Below are positions 18,576-27,662 of a stretch of 64,000 bases of DNA, one piece after another. Position numbers and translations under genes: made by a program. Numbering within the stretch: position 1 is the first letter of the stretch; each line of letters begins with the position of its first letter. Source of the DNA: an uncultured Oscillospiraceae bacterium (lineage in GTDB: Bacteria > Bacillota > Clostridia > Oscillospirales > Ruminococcaceae); the NCBI GenBank assembly GCA_910579175.1, contig CAJTTB010000001.1:140722-204721 (forward strand). Reading direction: 5' to 3'. Below the pieces are notes generated by a model. That model saw only the letters and a list, made by a program, of their open reading frames with translations, had not been told where the DNA came from and made no database searches.

Positions 18576-19136
18576 TTATACAATATTTTGTTTTATCCAA
18601 CTCATTATCATCTCCATACCTACTGAAGATTGTGAAAAACCATTTATGATAACATCTGCTTTCCACTTTGTGGGTTCTACATATTCCCTCTGTCTAGGTT
18701 GCACCGCTTGCACATATCTACTTGTTATTTCTTTGAAATCCTGTCCAAATGATAAATTTCTTGATATACGTCTTACCAATCTTTCATCTGCATCACAATC
18801 TACAAAAATCTTTAAATTTAACCTCTCCAGTATTCTGCTATCCCAAAGGGCAAAAATACCCTCTATGATCAGAATATCACAATGCTCATTCATTGCTGTT
18901 TGTATATCCATATTACATTTATCTAATTCCAAAGCCATTGGATGATTATCGTCTATATATTCTTTTTCATCAGAAATACCTTTTATCCTAGGTCTTTGGA
19001 CTTCCTCTTTATAATATTCATCCATATGTATCACCTTTACTTGATAATCAGAAAGTTGCCTCTTTAAATTATCTGAAAAAGTTGATTTGCCACTTCCACT
19101 GGCTCCAGAAATGCCAATTGTATAAGGCTTTTTCAT
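18576..19136 (-). CDS. Uridine kinase-like P-loop nucleoside/AAA kinase
   Basis: The 186-residue protein starts with the P-loop GISGASGSGKST and has HMDEYYKEEVQRPR as the Udk-like substrate segment, then IDDNHPMALELDK, the Walker B-like ILIIEGIFAL and a lid segment RRISRNLSFG. This matches short uridine kinase/phosphoribulokinase-like proteins. A nucleoside or other small-molecule kinase activity is likely, but the substrate cannot be fixed, since it is shorter than canonical Udk (about 210 residues). Confidence 0.75.
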   Translation of the reverse strand: MKKPYTIGISGASGSGKSTFSDNLKRQLSDYQVKVIHMDEYYKEEVQRPRIKGISDEKEYIDDNHPMALELDKCNMDIQTAMNEHCDILIIEGIFALWDSRILERLNLKIFVDCDADERLVRRISRNLSFGQDFKEITSRYVQAVQPRQREYVEPTKWKADVIINGFSQSSVGMEMIMSWIKQNIV

Positions 19137-19225
19137 AACAATTCTCCTTTTACATATTTTTTGGGTCTATTCAAACACACAATAGATTCTATCTTAATAT
19201 GGTCAACATTGCAACATATTTTTTG

Positions 19226-19324
19226 TTATGAAGCCGCCAACTTTGTTGGCGATCAGCGTAATAACAAAAAATGTACCTTTTTTCTTGTGCCTTCAGGCAC
19301 TTTTTCAATCAATACTATTTTTTA
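19226..19324 (+). repeat. 99-bp interspersed repeat, copy 1
   Basis: This copy aligns without gaps to 63822-63920 with 82 of 99 identities by my count. It has a hairpin GCCAAC-TTT-GTTGGC at its start and a terminator-like hairpin GTGCC-TTCA-GGCAC followed by TTTTT near its end. It lies between two minus-strand genes and is not coding. Confidence 0.8.
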
Positions 19325-19396
19325 TACAAAATATCATACTTATAACTCTCAATACTATCATAAAATTCTAATATCCAAATTTTTAAATTTCCACTT

Positions 19397-20353
19397 TTAT
19401 TCTTCTTGAATATTTGATATTAAAATTTCTTTTATTTTACCTCTACCTACACGATTGCAATTAATTATACGAGTCGCATTCACTCTTTGAATCTGATAGT
19501 CCTGATACAAAGTATCAAAAAAATCATCTTCCCTATCAATATTTTTAGGATCTGAATTGCTGACCAGCACCTTTGCTCCCTTTTGATGAATATCATAAAC
19601 AAAATTGGCAAGTTCTTTTTGTTTATCATCACAAAATAAACCTACTGTATAAGCTGTAAAATTTGCCGTATTGGTAAGAGGTCTATAAGGAGGATCTATA
19701 TAAACAAAGGTGGAGTTATCAATAAAATCAATTGCCTTCTTATAATCTTGACAAACAATTGTCACTTTCTGTAGTCTTTCTAAGACCGCACAAATATTCT
19801 CTCTATCACATATCAACGGATTTTGATAGGCTCCCATTGGAACATTAAATAATCCTTTCTGATTCACTCTAAATAAACCATTAAAACAAGTTTTATTTAA
19901 AAAAATCATCAATGCTGCTTTTTCGACTGCCCCATCATCTATTTTTAAAAAATGAAACCGTTCTCTTTTTTGTAAATAATATTTTTTTCTATCATCTAGA
20001 TCAAGAGAAATAAATTCATCTTGCATATTACAAAGAATTTCTATCAGCTTATCTGGATTGTCGCGAATCGTTTGATAAACATTTATCAATTCCGCATTGA
20101 TATCACTGATATAAACTTCTTCCAAATCATAGTTTGAAAGAATATCAAATAGCACTGCTCCGCCGCCCACAAAAGGTTCTGCATATCTTGTTATATTTTG
20201 ATTGACAAACGGATACTATTTTCTTATTTCTTTTAAAAGCTGACCTTTTCCCCCTGCCCATTTTAAAAATGGTTTCACATCACATAATTCGGCATTTGAT
20301 ACTTGATTTTTTAAATTGTTTGTTTCTTTTATAAGCTTCAATATAATATACAT
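19397..20353 (-). pseudogene. DNA adenine methylase (Dam/D12 class) with an in-frame TAG
   Basis: The full frame starts near 20353 (ATG) or 20341 (TTG) and reads PFLKWAGGKGQLLKEIRK, then TAG at 20218-20216, then YPFVNQNITRYAEPFVGGGA. The remainder is an uninterrupted 257-codon frame with the catalytic FVYIDPPYRPL (DPPY) motif. The AdoMet-binding WAGGKG and FVGGG motifs lie on opposite sides of or close to the stop, so neither fragment should be active. A one-base change from CAG or a Tyr/Lys codon would explain it. The enzyme would have methylated adenine, probably at GATC. A downstream initiation at GTG 20170 would lack the first AdoMet motif. Confidence 0.8.
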
Positions 20354-20450
20354 TCTCCTTTATTTTATAAATACCGTTATACGCTAAATAAGAAGGAAAA
20401 GCAATCTTTTTCATTACACACTACCGAAAATAATCAGACAATAAAAAAAC

Positions 20451-20481
20451 AGCGGTAAACCTATACCAAGTTTACCTCTGC
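20451..20481 (-). terminator. Intrinsic terminator after the small membrane protein gene
   Basis: On the minus strand GGTAAAC and GTTTACC arms, extended by AG/CT, precede GTTTTTTTATT. It lies 60 bases past the stop at 20543. Confidence 0.75.
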
Positions 20482-20542
20482 TTGATATTACTTTGCCAAT
20501 AACCACCATTCCATTTGAAAGTAGAAAATTATCTTTACAATC

Positions 20543-20782
20543 TTACTTATCCGATTTTGAGAAAGTTCCCCATAAAGAGAAGGCAATGCCTGTTATCAAC
20601 AAAATAACACCTATCACAAGTGTAGGGAACAAGCCTAAATCGAATACTGTTTGCCAATACCTTCCCAATTGGGTACTCCACTCGGTTGTATTTTCTAAAC
20701 TCATACTCGCTATCAAAGATGAAAATAACCACATCAATACTCCTGTGATTTCAAATCCGATTCCCGCTATTATTTTTTTCAT
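20543..20782 (-). CDS. Hypothetical two-helix membrane protein
   Basis: The start at 20782 is chosen for its GGAGG site seven bases upstream; an ATG at 20818 has none. The 79-residue protein has two membrane helices, about 4-25 (IIAGIGFEITGVLMWLFSSL) and about 50-70 (TLVIGVILLITGIAFSLWG), joined by a Trp-containing extracellular or cytosolic loop. The family is unknown. It stands alone between the broken dam gene and the McrB/DUF2357 module, with its own terminator, and may belong to the accessory region. Confidence 0.65.
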   Translation of the reverse strand: MKKIIAGIGFEITGVLMWLFSSLIASMSLENTTEWSTQLGRYWQTVFDLGLFPTLVIGVILLITGIAFSLWGTFSKSDK

Positions 20783-20993
20783 ATTAATCCTCCAACAATA
20801 AAAATCAGAGCACAGCAATTGCTATACTCTATATTTCCTGTATCCTATAGTCTATTCAAAACTCTGCTATCAAAAATCTATTAGCACTATATTGCAACGA
20901 TTATTCTTGATAGGGCTATTTGGGTCGCTTAGACATATTATAGCATATCTTTACAGGACTTTCTAGACGGTAACCGACATTCAAAATACTATA

Positions 20994-21045
20994 ATTTCTC
21001 TATCCAATGAATATAATAGACCCAGATTCATTGTAAGAGAGAAAT
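20994..21045 (-). repeat. Inverted repeat at the 3' end of the DUF2357 gene
   Basis: ATTTCTCT and CAATGAA arms pair with TTCATTG and AGAGAAAT across the stop codon region. It may act as a terminator or mRNA-stabilising structure, but there is no T-run. Confidence 0.5.
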
Positions 21046-22902
21046 ATTGTTTCTTATCTCATCCCATAGTTGTTGCCTAATCTCAACAACTGTATTGACT
21101 GAGACAATTCCGAACGATGTAATAGGTCGACATGTAGAAACTAACGGAGAATTATGATATCGCCAAATCAAATTTTCACTACTATTCACTCTACCCTGCA
21201 AAATCCAAACCATTTTAGGAGCATAACTGTCAGCAGCTGCACACAGTTCACATGAATACTTGCGAATAACTTCTGGCAAGCTATAATTTTTAATGTTCAT
21301 TCTGGAAGAAAATTTTGCATCAAAAATTACATATTCCTCATTATGCTCATCGGAAGAAAACTTTAACACGAAATCAGGCTTATAATAGTTAGGCTTACCA
21401 GAAGACGGCTTTGTCGTTCTATAAAGTGTGAGATCATTTTCAAACTGAACCGCACTGATTACTGGTTGGTAGTACAATGTAACTACTACACCATTATTGC
21501 TCAGCAGATATGTATTTGCCACATCTTTTTCATTTTGATAATATTTGTTTGCCGAGGTATAGTTGTACTTAAATATAGGCTCTTTAACATTGGCTTTTTG
21601 ATATCCATTATCAGCTAACAGTTTCAAAAGTCGTAGTAAGCAATAGTATTCAAACAATTTATCCAAAGTTTTCACCTGCAAAATCAACCGTTCTTTTTCT
21701 AAACTATACTCACCATACTGAAACCAATGCACAATAATCTCAAAAACTTGAGTGTATGGTTTGATTTCACAAAATGTACTTGTTTTTCTTGGCAACACAG
21801 TCAGTACTAAAATTGGAACATCAAAAAGCGTCTCATATTGCTTATAGAGGCTCTGCAGTGTACCAATGGAATGATTAAGTTTTCCTAATAGAATCCTGCA
21901 AAAAGAAACCTGTAAGGATTTAATTGTAATGATTGGTGCACAGTATTCTTTGGGAAAGCTTCCATGAATTCTTGAAATAATACGCTCTTCATTCAAAATG
22001 TCTCCGTCAAACTCTGCAAAAATCTGTTTTGCATTTAACAAAACAGCGTGCAAAAAACCCATAACTACCCTATTCTCATACACATTCCAGCTTTTTTTAC
22101 TCATGTCTGTTTTTATATGATATGGTAAATAACTCTTTCCCTGATACTGGATACCACTTGTATACGAAATACTGGCTAATTGATCTGTATTTTGCACAAT
22201 CCAATTAAAGCTGTCGCGAGAAACCTTTTTCACTTTTTCATAGGGAACGAGTACACTTGACTGTTTTATTGTATGTTTACCTTGTATCTTGAAGTATGCG
22301 TAATTATTTTTATAACACACAATTACTTGTTCTAATAATTGAATATATGAATTCAAAGACTTATATGCGTGCTTATTCCACTTTCCTTGATAGAGGCTAT
22401 TACTTACATTTTGTTCTGTATTGGAGAATATCCATTCACCAATTTGAGAATCGTCAAACGCAATCAACTCTTGGATCATACTTTGTATGTTGGTGACATC
22501 CTCTTGGCTCTTGCTCACACAGAGCAAAAAGTCTGTAAAGTATTCCTTTGAAGAACCATCAACAAATAACAATATAAAAGAAACAGCAACAAGATCATAA
22601 TGGAGTAAAAAGGGCTGCTTAGCAAAGATATCATCCCTGTATTTTATAAATCCCTCAATAATAGCTGTATCAGCATCCAAAATTATACTGCCTACTTGTT
22701 CTCCATTAACACATACTGTAACCGATTCAATATCAATCTTATTATACTGATCACATGCAAAATAAATCTCATAACTACCATCTTCAAAAACCACAGCACA
22801 CTTAGACAAATCAATAGAGGACATATCCATAAGACAGTCCGACAGATTGAACTCTGTCTTCTGATTCATGTTCTGACATGATAGAATGCACTTTGATATC
22901 AT
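21028..22902 (-). CDS. McrC-like DUF2357 protein with PD-(D/E)XK nuclease domain
   Basis: The 624-residue protein has a DUF2357-like central region and, near the C-terminus, KPDFVLKF with D510 and YVIFDAKF with D528 and K530, the acidic residue and D-x-K core of a PD-(D/E)XK nuclease. It follows the McrB-like ATPase gene by 29 bases and has its own AAAGGAGG site. In McrBC and related systems a motor AAA+ protein works with a nuclease partner to cut modified or foreign DNA, so this is the likely effector. The N-terminal 200 residues are unassigned and may hold a recognition domain. Names and role are by analogy. Confidence 0.72.
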   Translation of the reverse strand: MISKCILSCQNMNQKTEFNLSDCLMDMSSIDLSKCAVVFEDGSYEIYFACDQYNKIDIESVTVCVNGEQVGSIILDADTAIIEGFIKYRDDIFAKQPFLLHYDLVAVSFILLFVDGSSKEYFTDFLLCVSKSQEDVTNIQSMIQELIAFDDSQIGEWIFSNTEQNVSNSLYQGKWNKHAYKSLNSYIQLLEQVIVCYKNNYAYFKIQGKHTIKQSSVLVPYEKVKKVSRDSFNWIVQNTDQLASISYTSGIQYQGKSYLPYHIKTDMSKKSWNVYENRVVMGFLHAVLLNAKQIFAEFDGDILNEERIISRIHGSFPKEYCAPIITIKSLQVSFCRILLGKLNHSIGTLQSLYKQYETLFDVPILVLTVLPRKTSTFCEIKPYTQVFEIIVHWFQYGEYSLEKERLILQVKTLDKLFEYYCLLRLLKLLADNGYQKANVKEPIFKYNYTSANKYYQNEKDVANTYLLSNNGVVVTLYYQPVISAVQFENDLTLYRTTKPSSGKPNYYKPDFVLKFSSDEHNEEYVIFDAKFSSRMNIKNYSLPEVIRKYSCELCAAADSYAPKMVWILQGRVNSSENLIWRYHNSPLVSTCRPITSFGIVSVNTVVEIRQQLWDEIRNNISLLQ

Positions 22903-22931
22903 GGATATATCCTCCTTTTTATATTAGTTGG

Positions 22932-25457
22932 TTAATGAGAAAAGAACTGGAAGAATCCCATATTATTTTCAGCAACACGCTTCATTCTCTCAAGATGTTT
23001 GGCGCTTATGGGCATATTTTGTGTGGTACATTCTTTCAACAGATCTTCAATCAACATACGGTAATTTTCACCACTTCCGTTGATAGTAGGAAGAATTTTT
23101 TGAGATAACGCATAATCCAATGGTGCGAATTTCGTTGCCGGAGTGTCATGCTCCATACATCTACAACCAACTGCGCAGTAATTCTTTACCATCTTCAGAT
23201 TTCGAGGCATAATCTGGAGCGATTTATCTCTAAAAATTTTCTGGATAGCATTCCATTTGTTCTGAATTGCCTCATCTATTTCATCATCTTCTCTAACACA
23301 AAATGCTGCTTTCATATCCCCAAAGGATACCATATCTTCAACATTTTCGATATCCTCATCCATTTCATCATCAATTCTAGTTGGCTCTAGCATAATAATC
23401 CAGCTTCTGTCCAAAAATCTTGGGGAGAGTTCTTCTGTTGTATGATCAAAATTGACAGTTGCAAGGAAGCGAAGATGGTCAGGAAGTTTAAAGCTTTTGG
23501 TTCCACCAAGTGGAATGGAACGATTAGAAACAGATGCAAAATCACAATTTCTAAGGAATACTGCCCAATAATGCTCTATAGGGCTGATATTTGCTTCATC
23601 CAGAAGGATAATAAAGGGAGCTATTCTTGATTGGTCACAATCATATTCAGTATCCATTCGTTCAAACGCCTCAAAGACTTCTCTGTTACTGCGCTCCATC
23701 TTTTTTGATAAGGGATTATAATATCCAATGAAATCTTTGTGAGAAGACCATCCACGTTCAACAGAAATATCAACAAAGCGCTTTTGGGAAGCATCAGCTA
23801 CTAATCCCAATGCTTTTGCAAGAATGTTACAAAGAGAGGTTTTCCCTGTACCTGGTTCACCAGCAAATGTGGTGATAAAACCCTGAGTAATGCAGATAAG
23901 GTAATTCGCAACATCGTTAGAGGTCACATCTCTATGTGCTTTATCACCGATAAAAGTAGTTACACGATTGATAATGTCAGCACAATCCATTGGCTTAGTA
24001 TGGAGTAAGAAAGTATCAAATGGGATATTATCCTCTATGGTAGGTTCCTCACCTATACCACGCAAAATCTTATCAAGTAACTTACTGTCAAGAATTCGAG
24101 CCGTTTGTGTCGCTTTATCATTAAATGATTTCAGTGTGGAATCAACTTGCTTTTGAAGTTCATTATTATCAATCAATTGTTGGTCGTAACTGTCTTTTGC
24201 CTTATCTCGCTCACCTTTCAGTCGATCTCGTTCTGCTGTGAGTTCTTCTATTTCTTTATGAAGACCAATTTCTTCACTTAAAGCCTCCTTTTCTTTGCGC
24301 ACTTTTTGAAGCTCTTCAGTTAATTCGACAATTTTGATCTTGTCCTCTTCAGAACTTTCTACTTTTGCAGGCTCAACACTTTCTTGGAGTGTCTCAACAC
24401 TCTGTCTTAAAGCTGTTTCTTGTGCTTTTAACCCGTTTATGCGTTCTTGCACTGAAGAAAACTCAAGTATTCTACTTTGAATTTGGTCAAAATATTTACT
24501 CACAACCTCTTCAGTCAAAGCTTTCTTTGCATTTTCATCCTCCAACACATACTGTATTATACTTCTTATATAATCTTCTTTTTGACTAATACTTTGCAAT
24601 AAAGCTTGTATCTTCGATATGCGGTTATTTGTAAACTGTACACCAGAACCACTTTCAACAAGTTGATGTACCATTTCCTTAAGCTGGCGCACTTGTTCAC
24701 GAGTGTAGCAATTTTCTACACGCAGAGAATCAATGAAACTATCAATAAGGACTTCTTCACTTATCCAATCGTGATAGATTTCACACCCTTGAGGGGAAGG
24801 AATTACAGACTTTGGAATAAGTATAAGAGCCTCTGCACCATCTTTATCCCTAATTACCAGAAAATTATCATTGTAATCCATTGCATTATATTCACCAACA
24901 CTATATTGGTAATCCTTCACTCCATGGAGTGTTGTGGTTCCTTCTTTTGTGTCGTATTCAAAAGGACCATATAATTTATTTTCGCATCTCAATAAGATAA
25001 GTGTTGTGCGAATTGTGCAGTTAGGTTCAGGTATTGAGCGTCCATTTTCAACTACCTCAATGCTGCTATTAATATCAATGATTTGATAAAATCCTTTGCC
25101 AGAAAAAGATTCAATCCAAATTTCAGAACTAGCCTTTCCATATCGTGGATTATACTTGAGGTTATATTTATTAGAGCCATCACAATTGATATATGGATCT
25201 CCATTAATCTTAATGTTTACTAAAGGACCAAAGCTTGAATACACATCTTCAGCACTGTCATCGCCAGAAACACGAACCGCAATACTACCAAGTTTAGGAA
25301 AATCGGTTGAGTCAACAAGGTCGTAATTATCACCCTTTATCAAAACGCGAGGATAAACATAACAAACTCTATTAATGCCGCCACGGAACTCTTCATAATT
25401 CTCATTATAAGTAAGCCATGCAAGAATATTCTTTCGTTTATACTGTTTAAAATCCAT
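22932..25457 (-). CDS. McrB-like AAA+ NTPase with central coiled coil
   Basis: The 841-residue protein has an N-terminal beta-rich domain of unknown type (about 1-250), a charged coiled coil (about 330-450, ending at QKQVDSTLKSFNDK) and a C-terminal AAA+ motor. The motor has Walker A GEPGTGKTS (533-541), Walker B FIILLDEAN (615-623), and a sensor-1 segment ATVNFDHTTEELSPRFLDR. McrB-family motors translocate DNA and activate a nuclease. An N-terminal targeting domain plus coiled coil resembles the coiled-coil nuclease-associated McrB types. The start is well supported by AGAGGAG. An XRE-type gene just upstream is broken. Confidence 0.78.
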   Translation of the reverse strand: MDFKQYKRKNILAWLTYNENYEEFRGGINRVCYVYPRVLIKGDNYDLVDSTDFPKLGSIAVRVSGDDSAEDVYSSFGPLVNIKINGDPYINCDGSNKYNLKYNPRYGKASSEIWIESFSGKGFYQIIDINSSIEVVENGRSIPEPNCTIRTTLILLRCENKLYGPFEYDTKEGTTTLHGVKDYQYSVGEYNAMDYNDNFLVIRDKDGAEALILIPKSVIPSPQGCEIYHDWISEEVLIDSFIDSLRVENCYTREQVRQLKEMVHQLVESGSGVQFTNNRISKIQALLQSISQKEDYIRSIIQYVLEDENAKKALTEEVVSKYFDQIQSRILEFSSVQERINGLKAQETALRQSVETLQESVEPAKVESSEEDKIKIVELTEELQKVRKEKEALSEEIGLHKEIEELTAERDRLKGERDKAKDSYDQQLIDNNELQKQVDSTLKSFNDKATQTARILDSKLLDKILRGIGEEPTIEDNIPFDTFLLHTKPMDCADIINRVTTFIGDKAHRDVTSNDVANYLICITQGFITTFAGEPGTGKTSLCNILAKALGLVADASQKRFVDISVERGWSSHKDFIGYYNPLSKKMERSNREVFEAFERMDTEYDCDQSRIAPFIILLDEANISPIEHYWAVFLRNCDFASVSNRSIPLGGTKSFKLPDHLRFLATVNFDHTTEELSPRFLDRSWIIMLEPTRIDDEMDEDIENVEDMVSFGDMKAAFCVREDDEIDEAIQNKWNAIQKIFRDKSLQIMPRNLKMVKNYCAVGCRCMEHDTPATKFAPLDYALSQKILPTINGSGENYRMLIEDLLKECTTQNMPISAKHLERMKRVAENNMGFFQFFSH

Positions 25458-25482
25458 TTACTTCTCCTCTTTCTTGATTTTG

Positions 25483-25682
25483 TTAATCCTTCTTTGTTAT
25501 CATATCAATAATATTGTAATTAAGAGCTTCAGACATTTTTACTAATCTATCTATTAATACAAATTCATTTCTACCTATCTTCGCCAGAACATTGAAGCTG
25601 ATCCTAGTTATGTCCTTCAGTTCAGAACACTTCATTTTTTATCTATAAGTAACTTTCAAATCTTATCATAACTAACTGACAT
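25483..25682 (-). pseudogene. XRE (Cro/CI, YozG-like) regulator, disrupted by nonsense and frameshift
   Basis: Reading from ATG 25682 (GGAG seven bases upstream) gives MSVSYDKI-stop-KLLIDKK, and after a one-base shift in an A run the frame continues MKCSELKDITRISFNVLAK, then IGRNEFVLIDRLVKMSEALN, then YNIIDMITKKD. The pattern closely follows the short HTH_XRE family of about 65 residues in which the eighth or ninth position is Trp, so TGG to TGA plus loss of one A is the simplest history. It ends 25 bases before the McrB-like gene and would have been its cotranscribed regulator. The short 3' frame could still yield about 51 residues. Confidence 0.75.
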
Positions 25683-25723
25683 AATCATTCTCCATTTGAC
25701 ATTAATTTTAATATTTCAAAATT

Positions 25724-25752
25724 ATTGTAGCATATGACACATTATATTTCAA
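25724..25752 (-). promoter_or_regulatory. Promoter of the XRE/McrB/DUF2357 operon
   Basis: The minus strand has TTGAAA, a 17-base spacer and TACAAT, about 40 bases before the XRE start codon. It remains intact although the regulator frame is broken. Confidence 0.65.
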
Positions 25753-25944
25753 GATTATCTCACAATATGCTAAATCGTTCTCTAATTGTTTAGAGAGAAC
25801 TTGAAATAGGAGAGAGCACTAGAAAAGGTAACAACCGTTAGCACTATTGTTATCCAGAGTACGACACTACCAGTATCTAGGCGAAAGGTATTACACAAGG
25901 ATTAAGCGATATGCCAAGCCAGGAATTCAAAAAAACAACAAAAA
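25753..25944. other. Gene-free spacer between the McrB operon and purA-guaA
   Basis: No open frame longer than about 25 codons looks coding. I see no tRNA or insertion sequence. The only clear element nearby is the guaA terminator at 25945-25974. The segment could be decayed accessory DNA. Confidence 0.5.
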
Positions 25945-25974
25945 GTCTTACCAACTTACAAAAATCGGTAAGAC
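25945..25974 (-). terminator. Intrinsic terminator of the purA-guaA operon
   Basis: GTCTTACC and GGTAAGAC arms with a 14-base loop are followed on the minus strand by TTTTTGTTG. It lies about 120 bases past the guaA stop. Confidence 0.85.
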
Positions 25975-26093
25975 CTTTTGTTATAAATAAGTTATTTGTT
26001 GCACCTACAAACCAACCACTACTGACTGATAAAATCACAAAGCGAGTTTAGTAAGTACTATCAATCTGCTGTCAAATATGGTAGAAAATTTTC

Positions 26094-27623
26094 TTACTCC
26101 CACTCTATGGTTGCCGGTGGTTTTGAAGTAATGTCATAAACAACACGACTACATCCATTTACTTCATTTACCATTCTAGAAGAGATTTTACGCAGTATGG
26201 GAAATGGAATTTCCGCAAATTCAACTGTCATAGCATCATCGCTTGTAACGGCACGAATTGCAATAACATATTCATAAGTTCTGCCATCTCCCATCACACC
26301 CACTGTTTGGACACCGGTCATAACCGTAAAATACTGCCAAATAGCGCGTTGCAATCCCGCTTTTGCAATTTCTTCGCGAAGAATTGCATCTGTTCTGCGA
26401 ACAAGCTCCAAACGTTCCTCTGTAATTTCACCCATAATGCGGATAGCCAATCCAGGACCAGGAAATGGCTGACGCCAAACCAGTTTATCAGGAATGCCAA
26501 TGCTGCTGCCCAACTTGCGCACTTCATCTTTAAATAATAAACGAAGTGGCTCAATCAATCCTTTAAATGAGATATTGGAAGGAAGACCACCCACATTGTG
26601 ATGGCTTTTAATCACAGCACTTTTTCCCTGTCCACTTTCTACAACGTCTGGATAGATGGTTCCTTGAACCAGGTAATCAATATCTTTGAGTTTTTGAGCT
26701 TCTTCTTCAAATACACGAATAAACTCTTCTCCAATGATCTTTCTCTTTTGTTCTGGTTCTGTCACACCCATTAATTTGGATAAGAAACGCTGTTTTGCAT
26801 TTATTTTGGTGATATTCATGCCAACAGTCTGTTGATAAAAATCCATAACTTCTTGGGCTTCATTTTCACGGAGTAAACCATGGTCGACAAAAACACAATG
26901 CAGATCATTTCCAATCGCTTTGTGCACCAATACCGCTGCTACAGAGGAGTCTACTCCGCCAGAAAGAGCACACAGTACCTTTTTCCCAGCAGCTTTTTGG
27001 CGAATTTCCTCAATTAGTTGTCCTGATAAGTGTTCTACATCCCAAAATTGTGTACAGCCACAGAGATTGCGACAGAAATTTTCAAAAATTTTCATCTCTT
27101 TTACATTGTGCATAACCTCTGGGTGAAATTGCACACCATATTGTTTGTGAGTTTCATCTGCAAAACCAGCAATCTCGCAGTCCTCCGTGCGTGCAATGAT
27201 TTTTGCAGTTGCGGGGAGTGTACAAACGCGATCGTTGTGATTCATCCAAACCTTCATTTGCGGCATATTTTCAAATAAGGGATGTTGCTCAAAGAAGATA
27301 TCGGTTAGACCAAATTCTGGCACTTGGGCTTTTGTCACCTCTCCACCAGACAATTGTGCCAAAAGCTGCATTCCATAACAGATGCCTAAGATGGGAACTT
27401 GTAATGTTAAAATGTCTTTTGTTATCTGCATGGAAGTGTCATCATAGACACTATCTGGACCTCCACTTAAAATAAATCCCTTTAAGTTTTCTGTATCAAT
27501 ACAATCAAATGCCATATCACAAGGAATAATCTGCGCATACACGCCAGCTTCACGTACACAGCGCGCAATCAACTGTGTATATTGTCCTCCAAAATCCACT
27601 ACTAGGATATATTCATGTTTCAT
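26094..27623 (-). CDS. guaA: GMP synthase (glutamine-hydrolyzing)
   Basis: Start 27623 gives MKHEYILVVDFGGQYTQLIA, the family start; the longer frame would begin at a TTG. The 509-residue protein has the glutamine amidotransferase domain with nucleophile GICYGMQLL and HPE triad QFHPEV, then an ATP-pyrophosphatase domain with ALSGGVDSSV, and a C-terminal dimerisation domain ending ITSKPPATIEWE. It converts XMP, ATP and glutamine to GMP. It follows purA by 40 bases in the same direction, so the two branches from IMP are regulated together, through the leader before purA. Confidence 0.97.
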   Translation of the reverse strand: MKHEYILVVDFGGQYTQLIARCVREAGVYAQIIPCDMAFDCIDTENLKGFILSGGPDSVYDDTSMQITKDILTLQVPILGICYGMQLLAQLSGGEVTKAQVPEFGLTDIFFEQHPLFENMPQMKVWMNHNDRVCTLPATAKIIARTEDCEIAGFADETHKQYGVQFHPEVMHNVKEMKIFENFCRNLCGCTQFWDVEHLSGQLIEEIRQKAAGKKVLCALSGGVDSSVAAVLVHKAIGNDLHCVFVDHGLLRENEAQEVMDFYQQTVGMNITKINAKQRFLSKLMGVTEPEQKRKIIGEEFIRVFEEEAQKLKDIDYLVQGTIYPDVVESGQGKSAVIKSHHNVGGLPSNISFKGLIEPLRLLFKDEVRKLGSSIGIPDKLVWRQPFPGPGLAIRIMGEITEERLELVRRTDAILREEIAKAGLQRAIWQYFTVMTGVQTVGVMGDGRTYEYVIAIRAVTSDDAMTVEFAEIPFPILRKISSRMVNEVNGCSRVVYDITSKPPATIEWE

Positions 27624-27662
27624 AAAATTCGTTATTACTCCGTTTCTAATCAATCTGTTTTT

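Noticed and set aside
25755..25944. Transposase or integrase relic
   Set aside because: No frame of useful length shows motifs of either family.
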